NCBI GenBank assembly: GCA_023663145.1 | Contig: JAMPHZ010000003.1 | Location: forward strand, 1 to 64,000 | DNA length: 64,000 nucleotides | Reading direction: 5' to 3' | Source of the DNA: Odoribacter sp. | GTDB taxonomy: Bacteria; Bacteroidota; Bacteroidia; Bacteroidales; Muribaculaceae | Part shown: one piece after another, positions 10,226-20,704 of the stretch | Layout: every line of letters starts with the position of its first letter | How positions within the stretch are numbered: position 1 is the first letter of the stretch | Translations under genes and position numbers: made by a program | The notes under the pieces: model-generated | Seen by the model: only the letters and a program-made list of their open reading frames with translations | Databases searched by the model: none | Told to the model about the DNA's origin: nothing

Positions 10226-10567
10226 TTAGAATTTAAGGCCGCCTTGGCGGGCTGCGTCAGCCAGCGATTTCACACGGCCGTGGAACAGATAACCGTTGCG
10301 GTCGAATACTACTTCTGTGATACCTGCCTCAAGGGCTTTCTTGGCGATAGCCTCGCCCACTTTAGCGGCAATTTCAATCTTTGTACCTTCTCCAATACCT
10401 TTGGAAGAGGTAGATACGAGTGTTTTACCGGCCAGGTCGTCAACGAGCTGTACGTAAATCTGCTTGTTGGAGCGGAAGACAGTCATGCGGGGACGGGTAG
10501 CAGTGCCGGAGATGCGGCCGCGGATGCGGGCCTTGATTTTGTTTCTTCTGTCTATCTTAGAAATCAT
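10226..10567 (-). CDS. rplR: 50S ribosomal protein L18
   Basis: 113-aa L18, a 5S rRNA-binding protein of the central protuberance. It has the basic N-terminal tail [20 protein letters not shown] followed by [20 protein letters not shown] and the C-terminal [20 protein letters not shown] motif. It lies 16 bases after rplF. Confidence 0.97.
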   Translation of the reverse strand: MISKIDRRNKIKARIRGRISGTATRPRMTVFRSNKQIYVQLVDDLAGKTLVSTSSKGIGEGTKIEIAAKVGEAIAKKALEAGITEVVFDRNGYLFHGRVKSLADAARQGGLKF

Positions 10568-10583
10568 GATGGTGTCAATTTAT

Positions 10584-11138
10584 TTATTTGGCACCGGCTG
10601 TCTTGCCGGATTTACGACGAATAACTTCGCCAACAAACTTGATACCTTTGCCCTTGTAGGGTTCGGGCTTGCGCAGAGAGCGAATCTTGGCGCACACCTG
10701 GCCCAGGAGCTGCTTGTCGTCGCTGGTGAGAATGATGAGCGGGTTTTTGTTACGCTCAGTCTTGGCTTCAACCTTTACTTCAGGCGGAAGCTTGATATAT
10801 ATTGCGTGTGAGAAACCGAGTGACAGCTCAAGTACCTGACCTGTGGCTGTGGCGCGGTAACCTACACCGACTAATTCCATTTCTTTGCGATAGCCTTCCG
10901 ACACACCTACAACCATATTGTGGATCAGCGCACGGTACAGACCGTGAAGTGCGCGGTGCTCACGGTCATCGCTGGGGCGGGTAACATATACATGGCCGTC
11001 CTTGACTTCCACTGCGATGTCGGGGTTGATGGCCTGCTGGAGGCTTGAATTCTTACCTTTTACGGTCACTACATGGTCCTTAACCTCTACAGTGACGCCG
11101 GCAGGAATTGCTATGGGAGCTTTACCTATACGTGACAT
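10584..11138 (-). CDS. rplF: 50S ribosomal protein L6
   Basis: 184-aa L6, near the sarcin-ricin loop and GTPase centre. The ATG at 11138 (MSRIGKAPIAIPAGVTVEVK) is chosen; the frame is open upstream toward rpsH but adds a non-homologous stretch. The second L6 repeat carries LVGVGYRATATGQVLELSLG, and the signature PEPYKGKGIKFVGEVIRRK is complete. Confidence 0.97.
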   Translation of the reverse strand: MSRIGKAPIAIPAGVTVEVKDHVVTVKGKNSSLQQAINPDIAVEVKDGHVYVTRPSDDREHRALHGLYRALIHNMVVGVSEGYRKEMELVGVGYRATATGQVLELSLGFSHAIYIKLPPEVKVEAKTERNKNPLIILTSDDKQLLGQVCAKIRSLRKPEPYKGKGIKFVGEVIRRKSGKTAGAK

Positions 11139-11164
11139 TATTCTGTGTTTTTTTGGGTTAAAGA

Positions 11165-11563
11165 TTAATAAATGTAGCAAAGCACTTCACCACCTACTTT
11201 TTCTTCGGCGGCTTTCTTATTTGTCATCACGCCACGAGAGGTTGAGAGGATAGCGATACCGAGGCCATTGAGCACGCGGGGCATATCCTTGTAACCAGCA
11301 TATTGGCGCAGGCCCGGACGCGAAACACGACGCAGGCCCTTGATGGCGTTAACCCGATCTACGGGATCATACTTGAGGGCTATCTTGATAGTGCCGGCGG
11401 GATTCTCGCCTTCCTCAAACTTATAGTTGAGGATATAGCCCTGTTCAAAAAGAATCTTAGTGATTTCTTTCTTCAAGTTTGAGGCTGGTATCTCGACCAC
11501 ACGGTGGTTGGCCTTGATAGCGTTCCTCAATCTTGTGAGATAATCTGCTATAGGATCTGTCAT
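11165..11563 (-). CDS. rpsH: 30S ribosomal protein S8
   Basis: 132-aa S8, a primary 16S rRNA-binding protein. It starts [20 protein letters not shown] and ends with the conserved [20 protein letters not shown] and [10 protein letters not shown] 207-base spacer with strong secondary structure separates it from rpsN, whereas the next gene (rplF) is only 26 bases away. S8 is the known translational repressor of the spc operon in Escherichia coli, where its target lies at rplE instead. Confidence 0.97.
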   Translation of the reverse strand: MTDPIADYLTRLRNAIKANHRVVEIPASNLKKEITKILFEQGYILNYKFEEGENPAGTIKIALKYDPVDRVNAIKGLRRVSRPGLRQYAGYKDMPRVLNGLGIAILSTSRGVMTNKKAAEEKVGGEVLCYIY

Positions 11564-11584
11564 TGTAAAAATAGTTTAAATTGA

Positions 11585-11601
11585 TTGGGAAATATTCCCA
11601 A
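11585..11601 (-). promoter_or_regulatory. Hairpin directly upstream of rpsH
   Basis: TTGGGAA (11585-11591) and TTCCCAA (11595-11601) form a perfect 7-bp stem with a 3-base loop, ending 21 bases before the rpsH start codon and so close to the ribosome landing zone. Confidence 0.5.
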
Positions 11602-11613
11602 CAATATTTAAGT

Positions 11614-11710
11614 CTCAAATGTTAAAAAGATGGGAGCGACCCCTGAGCGGATGCTGAGAGAATCCGCGCGGGGCGGAGAAGGTTTGAGTCTTGGCTCGAG
11701 GCCGTCTCCC
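11614..11710 (-). promoter_or_regulatory. Candidate structured RNA leader upstream of rpsH (S8)
   Basis: Nested helices: GGGAG 11632-11636 with CTCCC 11706-11710; CCCC 11640-11643 with GGGG 11670-11673; GCGGAT 11647-11652 with ATCCGC 11662-11667 (9-base loop). A further pairing, CTCAAA 11614-11619 with TTTGAG 11683-11688, crosses the outermost helix, so it would be a pseudoknot or an alternative state. No reading frame in the spacer looks coding. A hand fold only. Confidence 0.55.
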
Positions 11711-11770
11711 GATATTGTAGCTTATAGTATGCGTTGACAAAGCTGACCTTACCGTAACCGTAACGACTGG

Positions 11771-12049
11771 TTACCAGGAGGCCTTCTTCACACCCGGGAT
11801 CAGACCGGCTGATGCCATCTCGCGGAACTGAATACGCGACAGGCCGAACTCACGCATGTAACCCTTGGGGCGCCCGGTGATCGAGCAGCGGTTGTGCAGA
11901 CGCACACGCGATGCATTCTTGGGCAGCTTCTGCAGCTCCTGATAAGCTTCATAGTCACCGGCGGCCTTGAGAGCAGCCTTCTTGGCGGCATACTTGGCTA
12001 CGAGCTTGGCACGCTTTACCTCACGGGCCTTCATTGATTCTTTTGCCAT
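11771..12049 (-). CDS. rpsN: 30S ribosomal protein S14 (zinc-free form)
   Basis: 92-aa S14 of the long, C-minus class: it has a single Cys (in [16 protein letters not shown]) and no CxxC zinc knuckle. It begins [20 protein letters not shown] and ends [11 protein letters not shown]. It seems about 3 residues longer than the 89 aa usual for Bacteroides, with the extra residues around [11 protein letters not shown]; that comparison is from memory. It lies 3 bases after rplE. Confidence 0.96.
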   Translation of the reverse strand: MAKESMKAREVKRAKLVAKYAAKKAALKAAGDYEAYQELQKLPKNASRVRLHNRCSITGRPKGYMREFGLSRIQFREMASAGLIPGVKKASW

Positions 12050-12052
12050 AGT

Positions 12053-12601
12053 TTACTTCTTTTCGTTTTTGAAGGGAAGACCAAAAGCTTTCAGCAGAGC
12101 GTAACCTTCTTCATCGGTGGGAGCCGAAGTCACGAAGGTGATGTTCATACCCATCAGCTTGTTGATGTTATCGATGTTGATCTCGGGGAAGATGATCTGC
12201 TCGGTTATACCGAGAGTATAGTTGCCACGACCGTCGAGCTTACCCTCTATACCCTTGAAGTCACGGATACGGGGAAGAGCCACACGGATGAGGCGTTCCA
12301 GAAATTCATACATACGCTCGCGACGGAGTGTCACACGCACGCCGATAGGCATTTTCTTACGAACCTTGAAGTTCGAGATGTCCTTGCGCGACAGAGTGGC
12401 TACTGCCTTCTGACCGGTTATGGCAGTGAGCTCGGCGATTGCGGTGTCGATGAGTTTCTTGTCTTGGGTAGCCTCACCGATGCCCTGATTGATGACAATC
12501 TTCTCAAGGCGGGGGACACGCATTACAGTGGTGTAGCCGAATTCCTTGGTCAGGGCAGGCACGATGCGCTCCTTGTAATCTTTGCTGAGTGTTGTTTCCA
12601 T
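12053..12601 (-). CDS. rplE: 50S ribosomal protein L5
   Basis: 182-aa L5, which binds 5S rRNA and contacts the P-site tRNA. Family hallmarks are [60 protein letters not shown] and the C-terminal [20 protein letters not shown]. Its ATG overlaps the rplX stop by one base, so the two are translationally coupled. Confidence 0.98.
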   Translation of the reverse strand: METTLSKDYKERIVPALTKEFGYTTVMRVPRLEKIVINQGIGEATQDKKLIDTAIAELTAITGQKAVATLSRKDISNFKVRKKMPIGVRVTLRRERMYEFLERLIRVALPRIRDFKGIEGKLDGRGNYTLGITEQIIFPEINIDNINKLMGMNITFVTSAPTDEEGYALLKAFGLPFKNEKK

Positions 12602-12918
12602 TATTTAATCTCCTGTCCTGATTTTTTAGCGATTCTCACCTTTTTACCCTCTGCATCAAGTTTCATGGCGATGCGAGTGGGCTTTCCTGACTTAGGATCG
12701 ATGAGACTGAGGTTGGAAATATGGATGGGAGCCTCCTTCTTGATGAGGCCGCCCTGAGGATGCTGTGCGGTAGGCTTGGTAGCCTTGGTGATAATGTTGA
12801 CGCCCTCAACAATGGCACGCTCCTTCGAGGGTTGAACCTCGAGGACGCGGCCGGTTTTGCCGCGGTCTTCGCCGGCGAGGACATAAACCATGTCACCTTT
12901 TTTGATATGCAATTTCAT
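12601..12918 (-). CDS. rplX: 50S ribosomal protein L24
   Basis: 105-aa L24, an assembly initiator at the tunnel exit. It has the KOW motif near the N terminus ([20 protein letters not shown]) and the conserved [19 protein letters not shown]. It lies 29 bases after rplN. Confidence 0.97.
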   Translation of the reverse strand: MKLHIKKGDMVYVLAGEDRGKTGRVLEVQPSKERAIVEGVNIITKATKPTAQHPQGGLIKKEAPIHISNLSLIDPKSGKPTRIAMKLDAEGKKVRIAKKSGQEIK

Positions 12919-12947
12919 TACTTTAATAAATTTTGCAGGTTATTGAT

Positions 12948-13313
12948 TTAGAGTACCTCGGGAGCGAGTGATACAATCTTCATATTGGTGGCGCGGAGCT
13001 CGCGGGCCACAGGGCCGAAGATACGTGTGCCACGCAGTTCACCAGCGTTGTTGAGCAGCACGCAGGCGTTGTCGTCGAAACGGATATAGGAACCATCGGC
13101 ACGACGGATTTCCTTCTTTGTACGAACGACGATAGCCTTCGATACAGTGCCCTTCTTTACGTCAGAGCTTGGGATAACACTCTTTACCGATACGACGATA
13201 ATGTCGCCTACCGAAGCATAACGACGGCCGGTGCCTCCGAGCACGTGGATGCACAAAGCCTCCTTGGCGCCGCTGTTGTCGGCCACAGTTAAACGTGATT
13301 CTGTCTGTATCAT
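12948..13313 (-). CDS. rplN: 50S ribosomal protein L14
   Basis: 121-aa L14 at the subunit interface. It begins [20 protein letters not shown], contains [20 protein letters not shown] and ends with [20 protein letters not shown], the full family pattern. Only 3 bases separate it from rpsQ. Confidence 0.98.
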   Translation of the reverse strand: MIQTESRLTVADNSGAKEALCIHVLGGTGRRYASVGDIIVVSVKSVIPSSDVKKGTVSKAIVVRTKKEIRRADGSYIRFDDNACVLLNNAGELRGTRIFGPVARELRATNMKIVSLAPEVL

Positions 13314-13316
13314 AGC

Positions 13317-13574
13317 TTACTTAACTTTTTCAATGATTTCAACTAAGCGCCATCTCTTGGTCTTTGACAAGGGACGGGTTTCCATCAGGCGCACGGTATC
13401 ACCGATGCTGCACTCGTTATTTTCGTCGTGAGCGTGGTATTTCTTGCTCTTGTTGACAAATTTACCGTAGATAGGATGTTTTTCCTTCCATTTAATGGTT
13501 ACGGTGATTGTCTTGTCGCCTTTGTTGCTCGACACTACCCCGATGCGCTCTTTTCTTAAATTTCTTTTTTCCAT
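13317..13574 (-). CDS. rpsQ: 30S ribosomal protein S17
   Basis: 85-aa S17, an OB-fold protein that binds 16S rRNA early in assembly. It contains [20 protein letters not shown], the segment [20 protein letters not shown] and the signature [20 protein letters not shown]. It lies 20 bases after rpmC. Confidence 0.97.
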   Translation of the reverse strand: MEKRNLRKERIGVVSSNKGDKTITVTIKWKEKHPIYGKFVNKSKKYHAHDENNECSIGDTVRLMETRPLSKTKRWRLVEIIEKVK

Positions 13575-13594
13575 TTTTGTGCTGATGGGGATGT

Positions 13595-13789
13595 TTATTT
13601 ATTAAGTTCGCGCTGACGCAACTCCGTTTTCACGCGGGCGATCATACGGCGGTCGGCGGTGATTTTAGCAGGGTTGTCCAGAGGGGAAACGGCATGATTG
13701 ACCTTAAGCTGAAGATATTCCTTCTCCATCTGGGCCAGACGTTCCTGGAGGTCGGCGGTCGAAAGTTCTTTGATTTCTTCTTTTTTCAT
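13595..13789 (-). CDS. rpmC: 50S ribosomal protein L29
   Basis: 64-aa L29, two long helices at the tunnel exit where signal recognition particle and trigger factor dock. It begins [20 protein letters not shown] and ends [18 protein letters not shown] with the KT.LRQRE family motif. It lies 6 bases after rplP. Confidence 0.96.
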   Translation of the reverse strand: MKKEEIKELSTADLQERLAQMEKEYLQLKVNHAVSPLDNPAKITADRRMIARVKTELRQRELNK

Positions 13790-13795
13790 AACTGC

Positions 13796-14227
13796 TTAGA
13801 CGTTTTGAGAGGGATCATAGTCGCGACGTACGACAAACTTGGTCACAACCGGCAGCTTCTGAGCAGCCAGGCGCAGAGCCTCCTTGGCTATATCGTAGCT
13901 TACGCCCTCAACTTCGATAATGATGCGGCCCGGAGTTACAGGAGCTACAAAGCCCTCGGGTGAACCTTTACCTTTACCCATGCGGACTTCGGCAGGTTTC
14001 TTGGTGATAGGCTTATCGGGGAAAATGCGGATCCATATCTGACCCTGACGTTGCATATAACGTGTCACCGCGATACGGGCGGCCTCGATCTGGCGACCGG
14101 TGATCCACTTGGATTCAAGGGTCTTGATGCCGAACGAGCCGAAAGCCAGCTGATTGCCACGCTGGGCGATGCCCTTCATGCGGCCTTTTTGCTGGCGGCG
14201 GAATTTTGTTTTCTTTGGTGCTAACAT
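13796..14227 (-). CDS. rplP: 50S ribosomal protein L16
   Basis: 143-aa L16, located near the A-site tRNA elbow. It begins [20 protein letters not shown], has [20 protein letters not shown] and the signature [20 protein letters not shown]. The gene lies 24 bases after rpsC. Confidence 0.98.
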   Translation of the reverse strand: MLAPKKTKFRRQQKGRMKGIAQRGNQLAFGSFGIKTLESKWITGRQIEAARIAVTRYMQRQGQIWIRIFPDKPITKKPAEVRMGKGKGSPEGFVAPVTPGRIIIEVEGVSYDIAKEALRLAAQKLPVVTKFVVRRDYDPSQNV

Positions 14228-14251
14228 TGTCCTTTAGTCGGCTTTAGAGGT

Positions 14252-14986
14252 TTAACGATTGTTTTTAGCCCTACGGAAACCGCCACGGCGGGGAGCGCCG
14301 GGGGCTGCGGCTGCACGGCTGTCCTTCTGTGTGGTGGTGAACTGGGGAGCGAGATCACGCTTACCATATACCTCACCACGGCAGATCCAGACTTTCACAC
14401 CTATCACACCAACCTTGGTATGAGCTTCTACCAGGGCATAGTCAATATCGGCGCGCAAAGTATGCAGGGGTGTGCGGCCTTCCTTGAACATTTCGCTTCG
14501 GGCCATTTCGGCGCCGTTGAGGCGGCCTGAAACCTGCACCTTGATTCCTTCAGCGCCTGCACGCATGGTGGAGGCTACTGCCATCTTGACTGCACGGCGG
14601 TAAGCCACCTTGCCTTCAATCTGACGGGCAATTGTAGATGCTACGATTTCAGCGTCGAGTTCAGGACGTTTTACTTCATATACATTAATCTGAACGTCTT
14701 TGTCGGTAATTTTTGAGAGCTCTTTCTTGAGAGCTTCCACGTCTTGACCGCCCTTGCCGATGATCAGACCGGGACGCGATGTGCATACGGTTATTGTGAT
14801 CAGCTTGAGGGTACGTTCAATGACAACGCGCGAGACACTGCACTTGGCCAGGCGGACGTTGAGGTATTCGCGGAGTTTGTAATCTTCAAGGATGTTGGCG
14901 GGATACTTGCCTTTTTCTGACCAGTTTGAATCCCAGCCACGGATAACACCCAGACGATTGCTAATTGGATTAACTTTCTGTCCCAT
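14252..14986 (-). CDS. rpsC: 30S ribosomal protein S3
   Basis: 244-aa S3, part of the mRNA entry tunnel and helicase. The KH domain lies near residues 40-110 ([20 protein letters not shown]). The C-terminal domain has [20 protein letters not shown] and [17 protein letters not shown], followed by an Ala/Arg/Gly-rich tail ending [12 protein letters not shown]. It lies 3 bases after rplV. Confidence 0.98.
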   Translation of the reverse strand: MGQKVNPISNRLGVIRGWDSNWSEKGKYPANILEDYKLREYLNVRLAKCSVSRVVIERTLKLITITVCTSRPGLIIGKGGQDVEALKKELSKITDKDVQINVYEVKRPELDAEIVASTIARQIEGKVAYRRAVKMAVASTMRAGAEGIKVQVSGRLNGAEMARSEMFKEGRTPLHTLRADIDYALVEAHTKVGVIGVKVWICRGEVYGKRDLAPQFTTTQKDSRAAAAPGAPRRGGFRRAKNNR

Positions 14987-14989
14987 GGT

Positions 14990-15394
14990 TTATGCTTTAG
15001 CGTTATCAATAGTGTCAACGATAATGGTGACGTGGTTCGAGCGCTTGCGGATGCGGTAACCACGACCCTGGGGAGCGGGGCGGAGACGCTTGAGCATAGG
15101 AGCGCAGTTTACATAGATAGTGCTGATGTAAAGCTCACCGCTCTCGGCTTTGCGTTCGTTCTTGGCCTCCCAGTTGGCAACGGCGCTGCGCAGAAGTTTC
15201 TCCACACGGGCAGCTGCCTCTTTATTTGAGAATTTAAGGATGCCGAGCGCGCGGAATACTTCCTTGCCGCGCACCATATCGGCTACCAGGCGCATCTTGC
15301 GGGGAGAAGTGGGAACGTTATTAAGCTTTGCGAAAGCAACGTTCTTGAGCTCCTCTTTGCGCGAGTTGGCTGCTGTTCTTTTTCTTACACCCAT
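14990..15394 (-). CDS. rplV: 50S ribosomal protein L22
   Basis: 134-aa L22, which lines the peptide exit tunnel with its long beta-hairpin. Seen are [40 protein letters not shown] and the hairpin tip region [21 protein letters not shown] 46-base spacer separates it from rpsS. Confidence 0.97.
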   Translation of the reverse strand: MGVRKRTAANSRKEELKNVAFAKLNNVPTSPRKMRLVADMVRGKEVFRALGILKFSNKEAAARVEKLLRSAVANWEAKNERKAESGELYISTIYVNCAPMLKRLRPAPQGRGYRIRKRSNHVTIIVDTIDNAKA

Positions 15395-15440
15395 TTTATT
15401 ATTTTCTTTTTATATTCGAAATTTGTTAATTGGGCCCTTG

Positions 15441-15710
15441 TTATTTCTTCTTATTGCCTGAGTGACCGCGGAAAGTACGGGTCGGGGCAAACTCGCCGAG
15501 TTTGTGTCCTACCATATTCTCGGTTACATACACAGGAATAAACTTGTTACCATTGTGAACTGCGAAAGTGTGGCCTACAAATTCGGGGGCGATCATAGAA
15601 GCACGGCTCCAGGTTTTGATAACACTGCTTTTGCCCGATGCATTCATCGCCTCGACCTTCTTTTCGAGTTTGACGCTGATAAAGGGTCCTTTTTTTAATG
15701 AACGACTCAT
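15441..15710 (-). CDS. rpsS: 30S ribosomal protein S19
   Basis: 89-aa S19 of the 30S head. It begins [20 protein letters not shown], contains [20 protein letters not shown] and the signature [20 protein letters not shown], ending RGHSGNKKK. It lies 19 bases after rplB. Confidence 0.98.
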   Translation of the reverse strand: MSRSLKKGPFISVKLEKKVEAMNASGKSSVIKTWSRASMIAPEFVGHTFAVHNGNKFIPVYVTENMVGHKLGEFAPTRTFRGHSGNKKK

Positions 15711-15729
15711 AATTACTTAATTTATCAGA

Positions 15730-16596
15730 TTACTTTTTACGTCTTTCGATGATATACTTCGAAGAGTGCTTCTTGGGTGCACGAGTCTTCAGGCCCTTAG
15801 CATAAAGGCCCTTGCGTGAGCGGGGATGGCCACCTGATGCGCGACCTTCACCACCACCCATGGGGTGATCAACCGGGTTCATAACAACACCGCGGTTGCG
15901 GGGGCGACGGCCTAACCAACGTGAACGGCCAGCCTTGCCTGAGCTTTCCAATGAGTGCTCGCTGTTACCTACAACACCTATCGTAGCCTTGCAGGTAGCA
16001 AGCACCTTGCGGGTTTCACCCGAAGGTAATTTGATAATAGCGTAATTTCCCTCACGGGAGATGAGCTGAGCGAAAGTACCGGCTGAACGTGCCATAAAGG
16101 CACCTTGACCGGGACGGAGCTCAATGTTGTGAATTACGGTACCGACAGGGATCTTGTTCAGCGGAAGAGCATTGCCCACTTCGGGTGCAGCTTCAGGACC
16201 GCTTACTACAGTCTGGCCTACTTCGAGACCGTTGGGTGCAATGATGTAGGCTTTCTCGCCGTCTACATAATAGAGAAGGGCAATGCGGGCCGAACGGTTA
16301 GGATCGTACTCGATTGTCTTCACTACGGCAGGAATGCCATCCTTGGTTCTCTTAAAGTCGATGAAGCGGAATTTGCGTTTGTGACCACCGCCAAGGTAGC
16401 GGGTAGTGAGATGGCCTTCGGCATTACGGCCGCCGGAGGCACGCTTACCGCCAGTAAGAGCTTTTTCTGGTGCATTAGCAGTAGATGTGCGCACGATAGT
16501 GCTGCCGTCGACTTTCACGGCTTCGGCGCGCTTGAATACACCAATAACTTTGTGACGTTGCCCGGGGGTTGTGGGCTTGAATTTTTTGACTGCCAT
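15730..16596 (-). CDS. rplB: 50S ribosomal protein L2, with an N-terminal insertion
   Basis: 288-aa L2, needed for peptidyl-transferase centre structure and subunit joining. The core is standard, ending with [20 protein letters not shown] and [17 protein letters not shown]. Between [19 protein letters not shown] and [10 protein letters not shown] the protein has about 14 more residues than the 274-aa form I know from Bacteroides (region about 20-38, rich in Lys, Val, Thr and Ser). The frame stays intact, so it is a real insertion or a lineage variant. It lies 6 bases after rplW. Confidence 0.96.
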   Translation of the reverse strand: MAVKKFKPTTPGQRHKVIGVFKRAEAVKVDGSTIVRTSTANAPEKALTGGKRASGGRNAEGHLTTRYLGGGHKRKFRFIDFKRTKDGIPAVVKTIEYDPNRSARIALLYYVDGEKAYIIAPNGLEVGQTVVSGPEAAPEVGNALPLNKIPVGTVIHNIELRPGQGAFMARSAGTFAQLISREGNYAIIKLPSGETRKVLATCKATIGVVGNSEHSLESSGKAGRSRWLGRRPRNRGVVMNPVDHPMGGGEGRASGGHPRSRKGLYAKGLKTRAPKKHSSKYIIERRKK

Positions 16597-16602
16597 TTCT
16601 TA

Positions 16603-16893
16603 TTAGATATTGCTAAAAAAGTCGATTGTTTGACCTGCTTCCACAGTAACCATGGCCTTTTTCCAACGGGCTGTCTTGCCACGGAGAAGGCCACTCTTGG
16701 TCCAACGCGATTTGTTTTTGGCGCGCATTACTGCGGTATTCACTTTAAGCACCTTAACGCCATAGAGTGATTCAACCAGGTCCTTGATCTGGCCTTTGCA
16801 TGCTTCTACAGAAACTGCAAAAGTATAGCAATTAAGCTTCTCTGAGAGCTTAGTTGCCTTCTCTGTGAGGATGGGTTTGATTGAGATTTCCAT
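16603..16893 (-). CDS. rplW: 50S ribosomal protein L23
   Basis: 96-aa L23, the tunnel-exit docking site for trigger factor. It contains IKPILTEKATKLSEKLNCYT and the conserved loop NTAVMRAKNKSRWTKSGLLR, ending with MVTVEAGQTIDFFSNI. It lies 12 bases after rplD. Confidence 0.97.
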   Translation of the reverse strand: MEISIKPILTEKATKLSEKLNCYTFAVSVEACKGQIKDLVESLYGVKVLKVNTAVMRAKNKSRWTKSGLLRGKTARWKKAMVTVEAGQTIDFFSNI

Positions 16894-16905
16894 TGCGCGT
16901 TGCGA

Positions 16906-17526
16906 TTAAAGCTTGTTAACGACTTCAAGGCTACCCTCTGTAAAGACGATAGCATTGTTGTCCATGATTACGTATGTATTGAGGTCGGATGCTGAGGTCA
17001 ACTTAGCATTCGGCACATTACGGACAGACAAATATACGGAGTTTTCTTTGCTTGACAAAACCAAGAGCACCTTTTTGCCGTCGACTTTAATATCTTTAGC
17101 AAATTTTAAGAATTCTTTAGTTTTGGGGGTTTCAAAAGTGAAATTCTCTACCACTACAATCTGACCAGCAGCTGCTTTTACTGACAGGGCTGAACGGCGG
17201 GCGAGAGCTTTAAGCTTTTTGTTGAGCTTGAAGCGGTAATCACGGGGACGGGGACCGAATACACGGCCGCCACCCACGAGCACGGGCGAATTGATATCGC
17301 CGATACGGCTGCCGCCGCCACCTTTTTGCTTGTGGAGCTTACGGGTTGATCCGCTCACCTCGCTGCGTTCTTTTGATTTATGGGTACCCTGACGGTGGTT
17401 GGCCAAATACTGCTTAACGTCGAGATAGATGGCGTGCTCGTTGGCTTCAATGCCGAACACCTCGTCGTTGAGGACTGCCTTGCGGCCTGTGTCCTTACCT
17501 TCTTTTGTTAAAATTGCGACTTCCAT
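16906..17526 (-). CDS. rplD: 50S ribosomal protein L4
   Basis: 206-aa L4, with a globular body and an extended tunnel loop ([40 protein letters not shown]). The ATG at 17526 ([20 protein letters not shown]) is chosen: it is the homologous start and lies one base after the rplC stop. The frame's first ATG at 17538 lies inside rplC. L4 is the autoregulator of the S10 operon in Escherichia coli; I see no long leader upstream of rpsJ that would match that scheme. Confidence 0.97.
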   Translation of the reverse strand: MEVAILTKEGKDTGRKAVLNDEVFGIEANEHAIYLDVKQYLANHRQGTHKSKERSEVSGSTRKLHKQKGGGGSRIGDINSPVLVGGGRVFGPRPRDYRFKLNKKLKALARRSALSVKAAAGQIVVVENFTFETPKTKEFLKFAKDIKVDGKKVLLVLSSKENSVYLSVRNVPNAKLTSASDLNTYVIMDNNAIVFTEGSLEVVNKL

Positions 17527-17527
17527 T

Positions 17528-18145
17528 TTACTTCTCAATTAAGACGATTGAACCTTTGCTTCCGGGAATTGAACCCTTGATCATTAACACGTTGTGTTCA
17601 GGAATCACTTTCACAACCTGGAGGTTCTGAACAGTGACACGCTTGTTGCCCATCTGGCCGGCCATACGCATGCCTTTGAACACCTTTGCAGGGTAAGAGC
17701 AGGCGCCGATTGAACCGGGGGCACGCAAGCGGTTGTGCTGGCCGTGGGTAGTCTGCCCTACACCACCGAAACCGTGGCGCTTGACTACGCCCTGGAAACC
17801 TTTACCTTTTGATGTGCCGACGATGTCAACAAAGTCTGATTCAGTGAACAGGTCAACGGTGATTTTGTCACCGAGCTTGTAATCTTCACCAAAACCTTTG
17901 AACTCGGCCAAGTGGCGCTTGGGAGTAACACCTGCTTTGGCAAAGTGACCCATCTGAGGCTTTGTGGTATGCTTTTCTTTAGCGTCCTCAAAGCCGAGCT
18001 GAATAGCATCATAGCCATCAGTAGCCACGGTCTTTACCTGTGTTACTTCGCAAGGACCTACTTCGATAACAGTGCACGGCACATTTTTGCCGTCGGCACT
18101 GAACACGGATGTCATTCCGATTTTCTTTCCAATTAATCCTGGCAT
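17528..18145 (-). CDS. rplC: 50S ribosomal protein L3
   Basis: 205-aa L3, which helps form the peptidyl-transferase centre. It begins [20 protein letters not shown], contains [20 protein letters not shown] and [20 protein letters not shown] with the glutamine that is N-methylated in some bacteria, and ends [15 protein letters not shown]. An 86-base spacer separates it from rpsJ. Confidence 0.98.
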   Translation of the reverse strand: MPGLIGKKIGMTSVFSADGKNVPCTVIEVGPCEVTQVKTVATDGYDAIQLGFEDAKEKHTTKPQMGHFAKAGVTPKRHLAEFKGFGEDYKLGDKITVDLFTESDFVDIVGTSKGKGFQGVVKRHGFGGVGQTTHGQHNRLRAPGSIGACSYPAKVFKGMRMAGQMGNKRVTVQNLQVVKVIPEHNVLMIKGSIPGSKGSIVLIEK

Positions 18146-18231
18146 TTCTTTAATTTTATATTGGTTGAAGTGTCTTTTATGACTGGGGAAATTTTGAGGA
18201 GAGAGGTATTATACCGTTGTTACAGGCGTTA

Positions 18232-18537
18232 TCACACTTTGATTTCAACCTCCACACCACTGGGAAGCTCGAGTTTCATCAGAGCGTCTACAGTCTTGGC
18301 TGTCGAGTTATAGATGTCGATCAGACGCTTGAAAGATGAAAGCTGGAACTGCTCACGCGACTTCTTGTTAACGAAGGTCGAGCGGTTGACGGTGAAGATG
18401 CGCTTGTGAGTGGGCAGGGGAATTGGGCCCGAGATTACAGCGCCGGTAGCCTTCACGGTCTTTACGATTTTCTCAGCCGACTTATCGACGAGATTGTGAT
18501 CGTAAGATTTGAGTTTAATACGAATTTTTTGGCTCAT
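18232..18537 (-). CDS. rpsJ: 30S ribosomal protein S10
   Basis: 101-aa S10 (NusE), which also joins NusB in antitermination complexes. It contains [20 protein letters not shown], the loop [20 protein letters not shown] and [19 protein letters not shown]. It follows fusA by 19 bases with no tuf gene in between, so the str and S10 segments are joined directly. Confidence 0.98.
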   Translation of the reverse strand: MSQKIRIKLKSYDHNLVDKSAEKIVKTVKATGAVISGPIPLPTHKRIFTVNRSTFVNKKSREQFQLSSFKRLIDIYNSTAKTVDALMKLELPSGVEVEIKV

Positions 18538-18556
18538 ATTGTGATTCTTTTATTGT

Positions 18557-20683
18557 TTACTTAAGCAGGTCTACTCGGCCCTGGCACTCGGTCAGGACAT
18601 TGCGGGCGATTGATGTAGATACTTCGCTGTAGTGCGAGAACGACATTGTTGAGGTTGCACGGCCTGAGGTGATTGTACGCAGGGCTGTAACATATCCGAA
18701 CATTTCGGCAAGAGGAGCCTTGGCCTTTACAACACGGGCGCCAGAGCGGCTTGTCTCCATACCTTCTACCTGTCCGCGACGTTTGTTAAGGTCACTGATC
18801 ACGTCACCCATTGATTCTTCAGGAGTAACGACCTCGATCTTCATGATAGGCTCAAGAAGCACAGGGCCGGCCTGTTCGCAGGCTTTCTTGAATGCCTGGA
18901 TGGCACACAACTCGAATGACAGCTGATCAGAGTCAACGGGGTGGAATGAACCATCAATCACGGTAACCTTAAGTTGTTCCACCGGGAAGCCCGCGAGGAC
19001 ACCATTCTTCATCGCTGTCTGGAAGCCCTTCTGTATCGAGGGGATGTATTCCTTAGGAATGTTACCACCTTTGACCTCGTCTACAAACTGCAGATTACCG
19101 TCAAAGCCCTCGTCAACAGGTTCAACGCGGACAATTATGTCAGCAAACTTACCACGACCACCGGTCTGTTTCTTGAACACTTCACGGAGCTGAACAGGCT
19201 TTGTAATCGATTCCTTGTAAGTAACCTGAGGACGGCCCTGGTTACATTCTACCTTAAACTCGCGACGCAGACGGTCGATAATGATATCGAGGTGAAGCTC
19301 ACCCATACCTGAGATAACTGTCTGGCCGGTTTCTTCGTTAGTTGCAACGCGGAATGTAGGATCTTCTTCAGCAAGCTTCTGAAGGCCAACACCAAGTTTG
19401 TCAAGATCTTTCTGTGTCTTGGGTTCCACAGCTATACCGATAACAGGATCGGGGAAGTCCATAGCCTCAAGCACGATAGGAGCGTCTTCTGCACACAGTG
19501 TGTCACCGGTACGGATATCTTTGAAACCTACACCGGCACCGATATCACCACAGCCGATACGTTCCTTGGGGTTCTGCTTGGAAGAGTGCATCTGGAACAG
19601 ACGCGAGATACGCTCTTTCTTTCCTGAACGTGAGTTAAGAACATAAGAACCGGCATCGATATCGCCGGAATAAACACGGAAGAAGCACAGACGACCTACA
19701 TAAGGATCGGTTGCGATCTTAAAGGCGAGAGCACACATAGGAGCGTCGCTTGAAGGTTCGCGTGTTTCAACTGTGTCAGGATCACCCATTGCGTGACCTT
19801 CAACCGCACCGGCATCGGTGGGAGAAGGCAGATAAGCACATACTGCATCAAGCAGGCATTGAACACCCTTATTCTTGAACGAAGAACCCAGAATCATGGG
19901 AACGAGGTTCATTGACAGAGTAGCCTTACGCAGGGCGCGCTTGATTTCCTCAACAGTGATTGTAGAAGGATCGTCAAAGTATTTTGACATGAGATCATCG
20001 TCAAACTCGGCGATTTTCTCAAGCATCTTGTCACGCCATTCCTCAGCTTCATCCTGAAGGTTGGCGGGTATTTCTTCTATAGAATAGTCAGCACCCATTG
20101 CCTCATCATGCCAGAAGATAGCCTTCATGGCAATGAGGTCAACCACACCCTTGAATGTCTCTTCAGCACCGATAGGTATCTGAATAGGGCAGGGATTGGC
20201 ACCGAGTACGTCCTTGAGTTGGCGCACCACCTCAAAGAAGTTGGCACCCGAACGGTCCATTTTATTAACGTAACCGATGCGGGGAACGTTATATTTGTCA
20301 GCCTGACGCCATACGGTCTCTGACTGGGGCTCAACGCCACCTACTGCGCAGAATGTAGCGACTGCACCGTCGAGCACACGCAATGAACGTTCAACCTCTA
20401 CAGTGAAGTCAACGTGCCCCGGGGTGTCAATAAGGTTGATTTTGTATTTTTCGTCGTTATACTTCCAAAACGCTGTAGTGGCTGCCGAGGTAATGGTAAT
20501 ACCGCGTTCCTGCTCCTGTTCCATCCAGTCCATGGTGGCAGCGCCATCATGCACCTCACCGATTTTGTGTGTGAGGCCGGTATAGAAAAGAATACGTTCC
20601 GAGGTTGTTGTCTTACCGGCATCGATGTGAGCCATGATACCGATATTACGGGTATATTTAAGTAGTTCGTCTGATTTAGCCAT
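18557..20683 (-). CDS. fusA: Elongation factor G
   Basis: 708-aa translocation GTPase. The G domain shows the P-loop [20 protein letters not shown], the switch stretch [40 protein letters not shown] and [15 protein letters not shown]. The C-terminal domains IV-V include [15 protein letters not shown] and [14 protein letters not shown]. Length and position after rpsG (21 bases) mark it as the canonical EF-G rather than a second EF-G-like paralogue. Its antibiotic target status (fusidic acid) is family knowledge. Confidence 0.98.
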   Translation of the reverse strand: MAKSDELLKYTRNIGIMAHIDAGKTTTSERILFYTGLTHKIGEVHDGAATMDWMEQEQERGITITSAATTAFWKYNDEKYKINLIDTPGHVDFTVEVERSLRVLDGAVATFCAVGGVEPQSETVWRQADKYNVPRIGYVNKMDRSGANFFEVVRQLKDVLGANPCPIQIPIGAEETFKGVVDLIAMKAIFWHDEAMGADYSIEEIPANLQDEAEEWRDKMLEKIAEFDDDLMSKYFDDPSTITVEEIKRALRKATLSMNLVPMILGSSFKNKGVQCLLDAVCAYLPSPTDAGAVEGHAMGDPDTVETREPSSDAPMCALAFKIATDPYVGRLCFFRVYSGDIDAGSYVLNSRSGKKERISRLFQMHSSKQNPKERIGCGDIGAGVGFKDIRTGDTLCAEDAPIVLEAMDFPDPVIGIAVEPKTQKDLDKLGVGLQKLAEEDPTFRVATNEETGQTVISGMGELHLDIIIDRLRREFKVECNQGRPQVTYKESITKPVQLREVFKKQTGGRGKFADIIVRVEPVDEGFDGNLQFVDEVKGGNIPKEYIPSIQKGFQTAMKNGVLAGFPVEQLKVTVIDGSFHPVDSDQLSFELCAIQAFKKACEQAGPVLLEPIMKIEVVTPEESMGDVISDLNKRRGQVEGMETSRSGARVVKAKAPLAEMFGYVTALRTITSGRATSTMSFSHYSEVSTSIARNVLTECQGRVDLLK

Positions 20684-20704
20684 TTTCTCTTATATCTTGA
20701 AAAA

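Noticed and set aside
18146..18231. 86-base rpsJ-rplC spacer as another ribosomal leader
   Set aside because: Only a very short GGTAT/ATACC palindrome is visible; no convincing fold.
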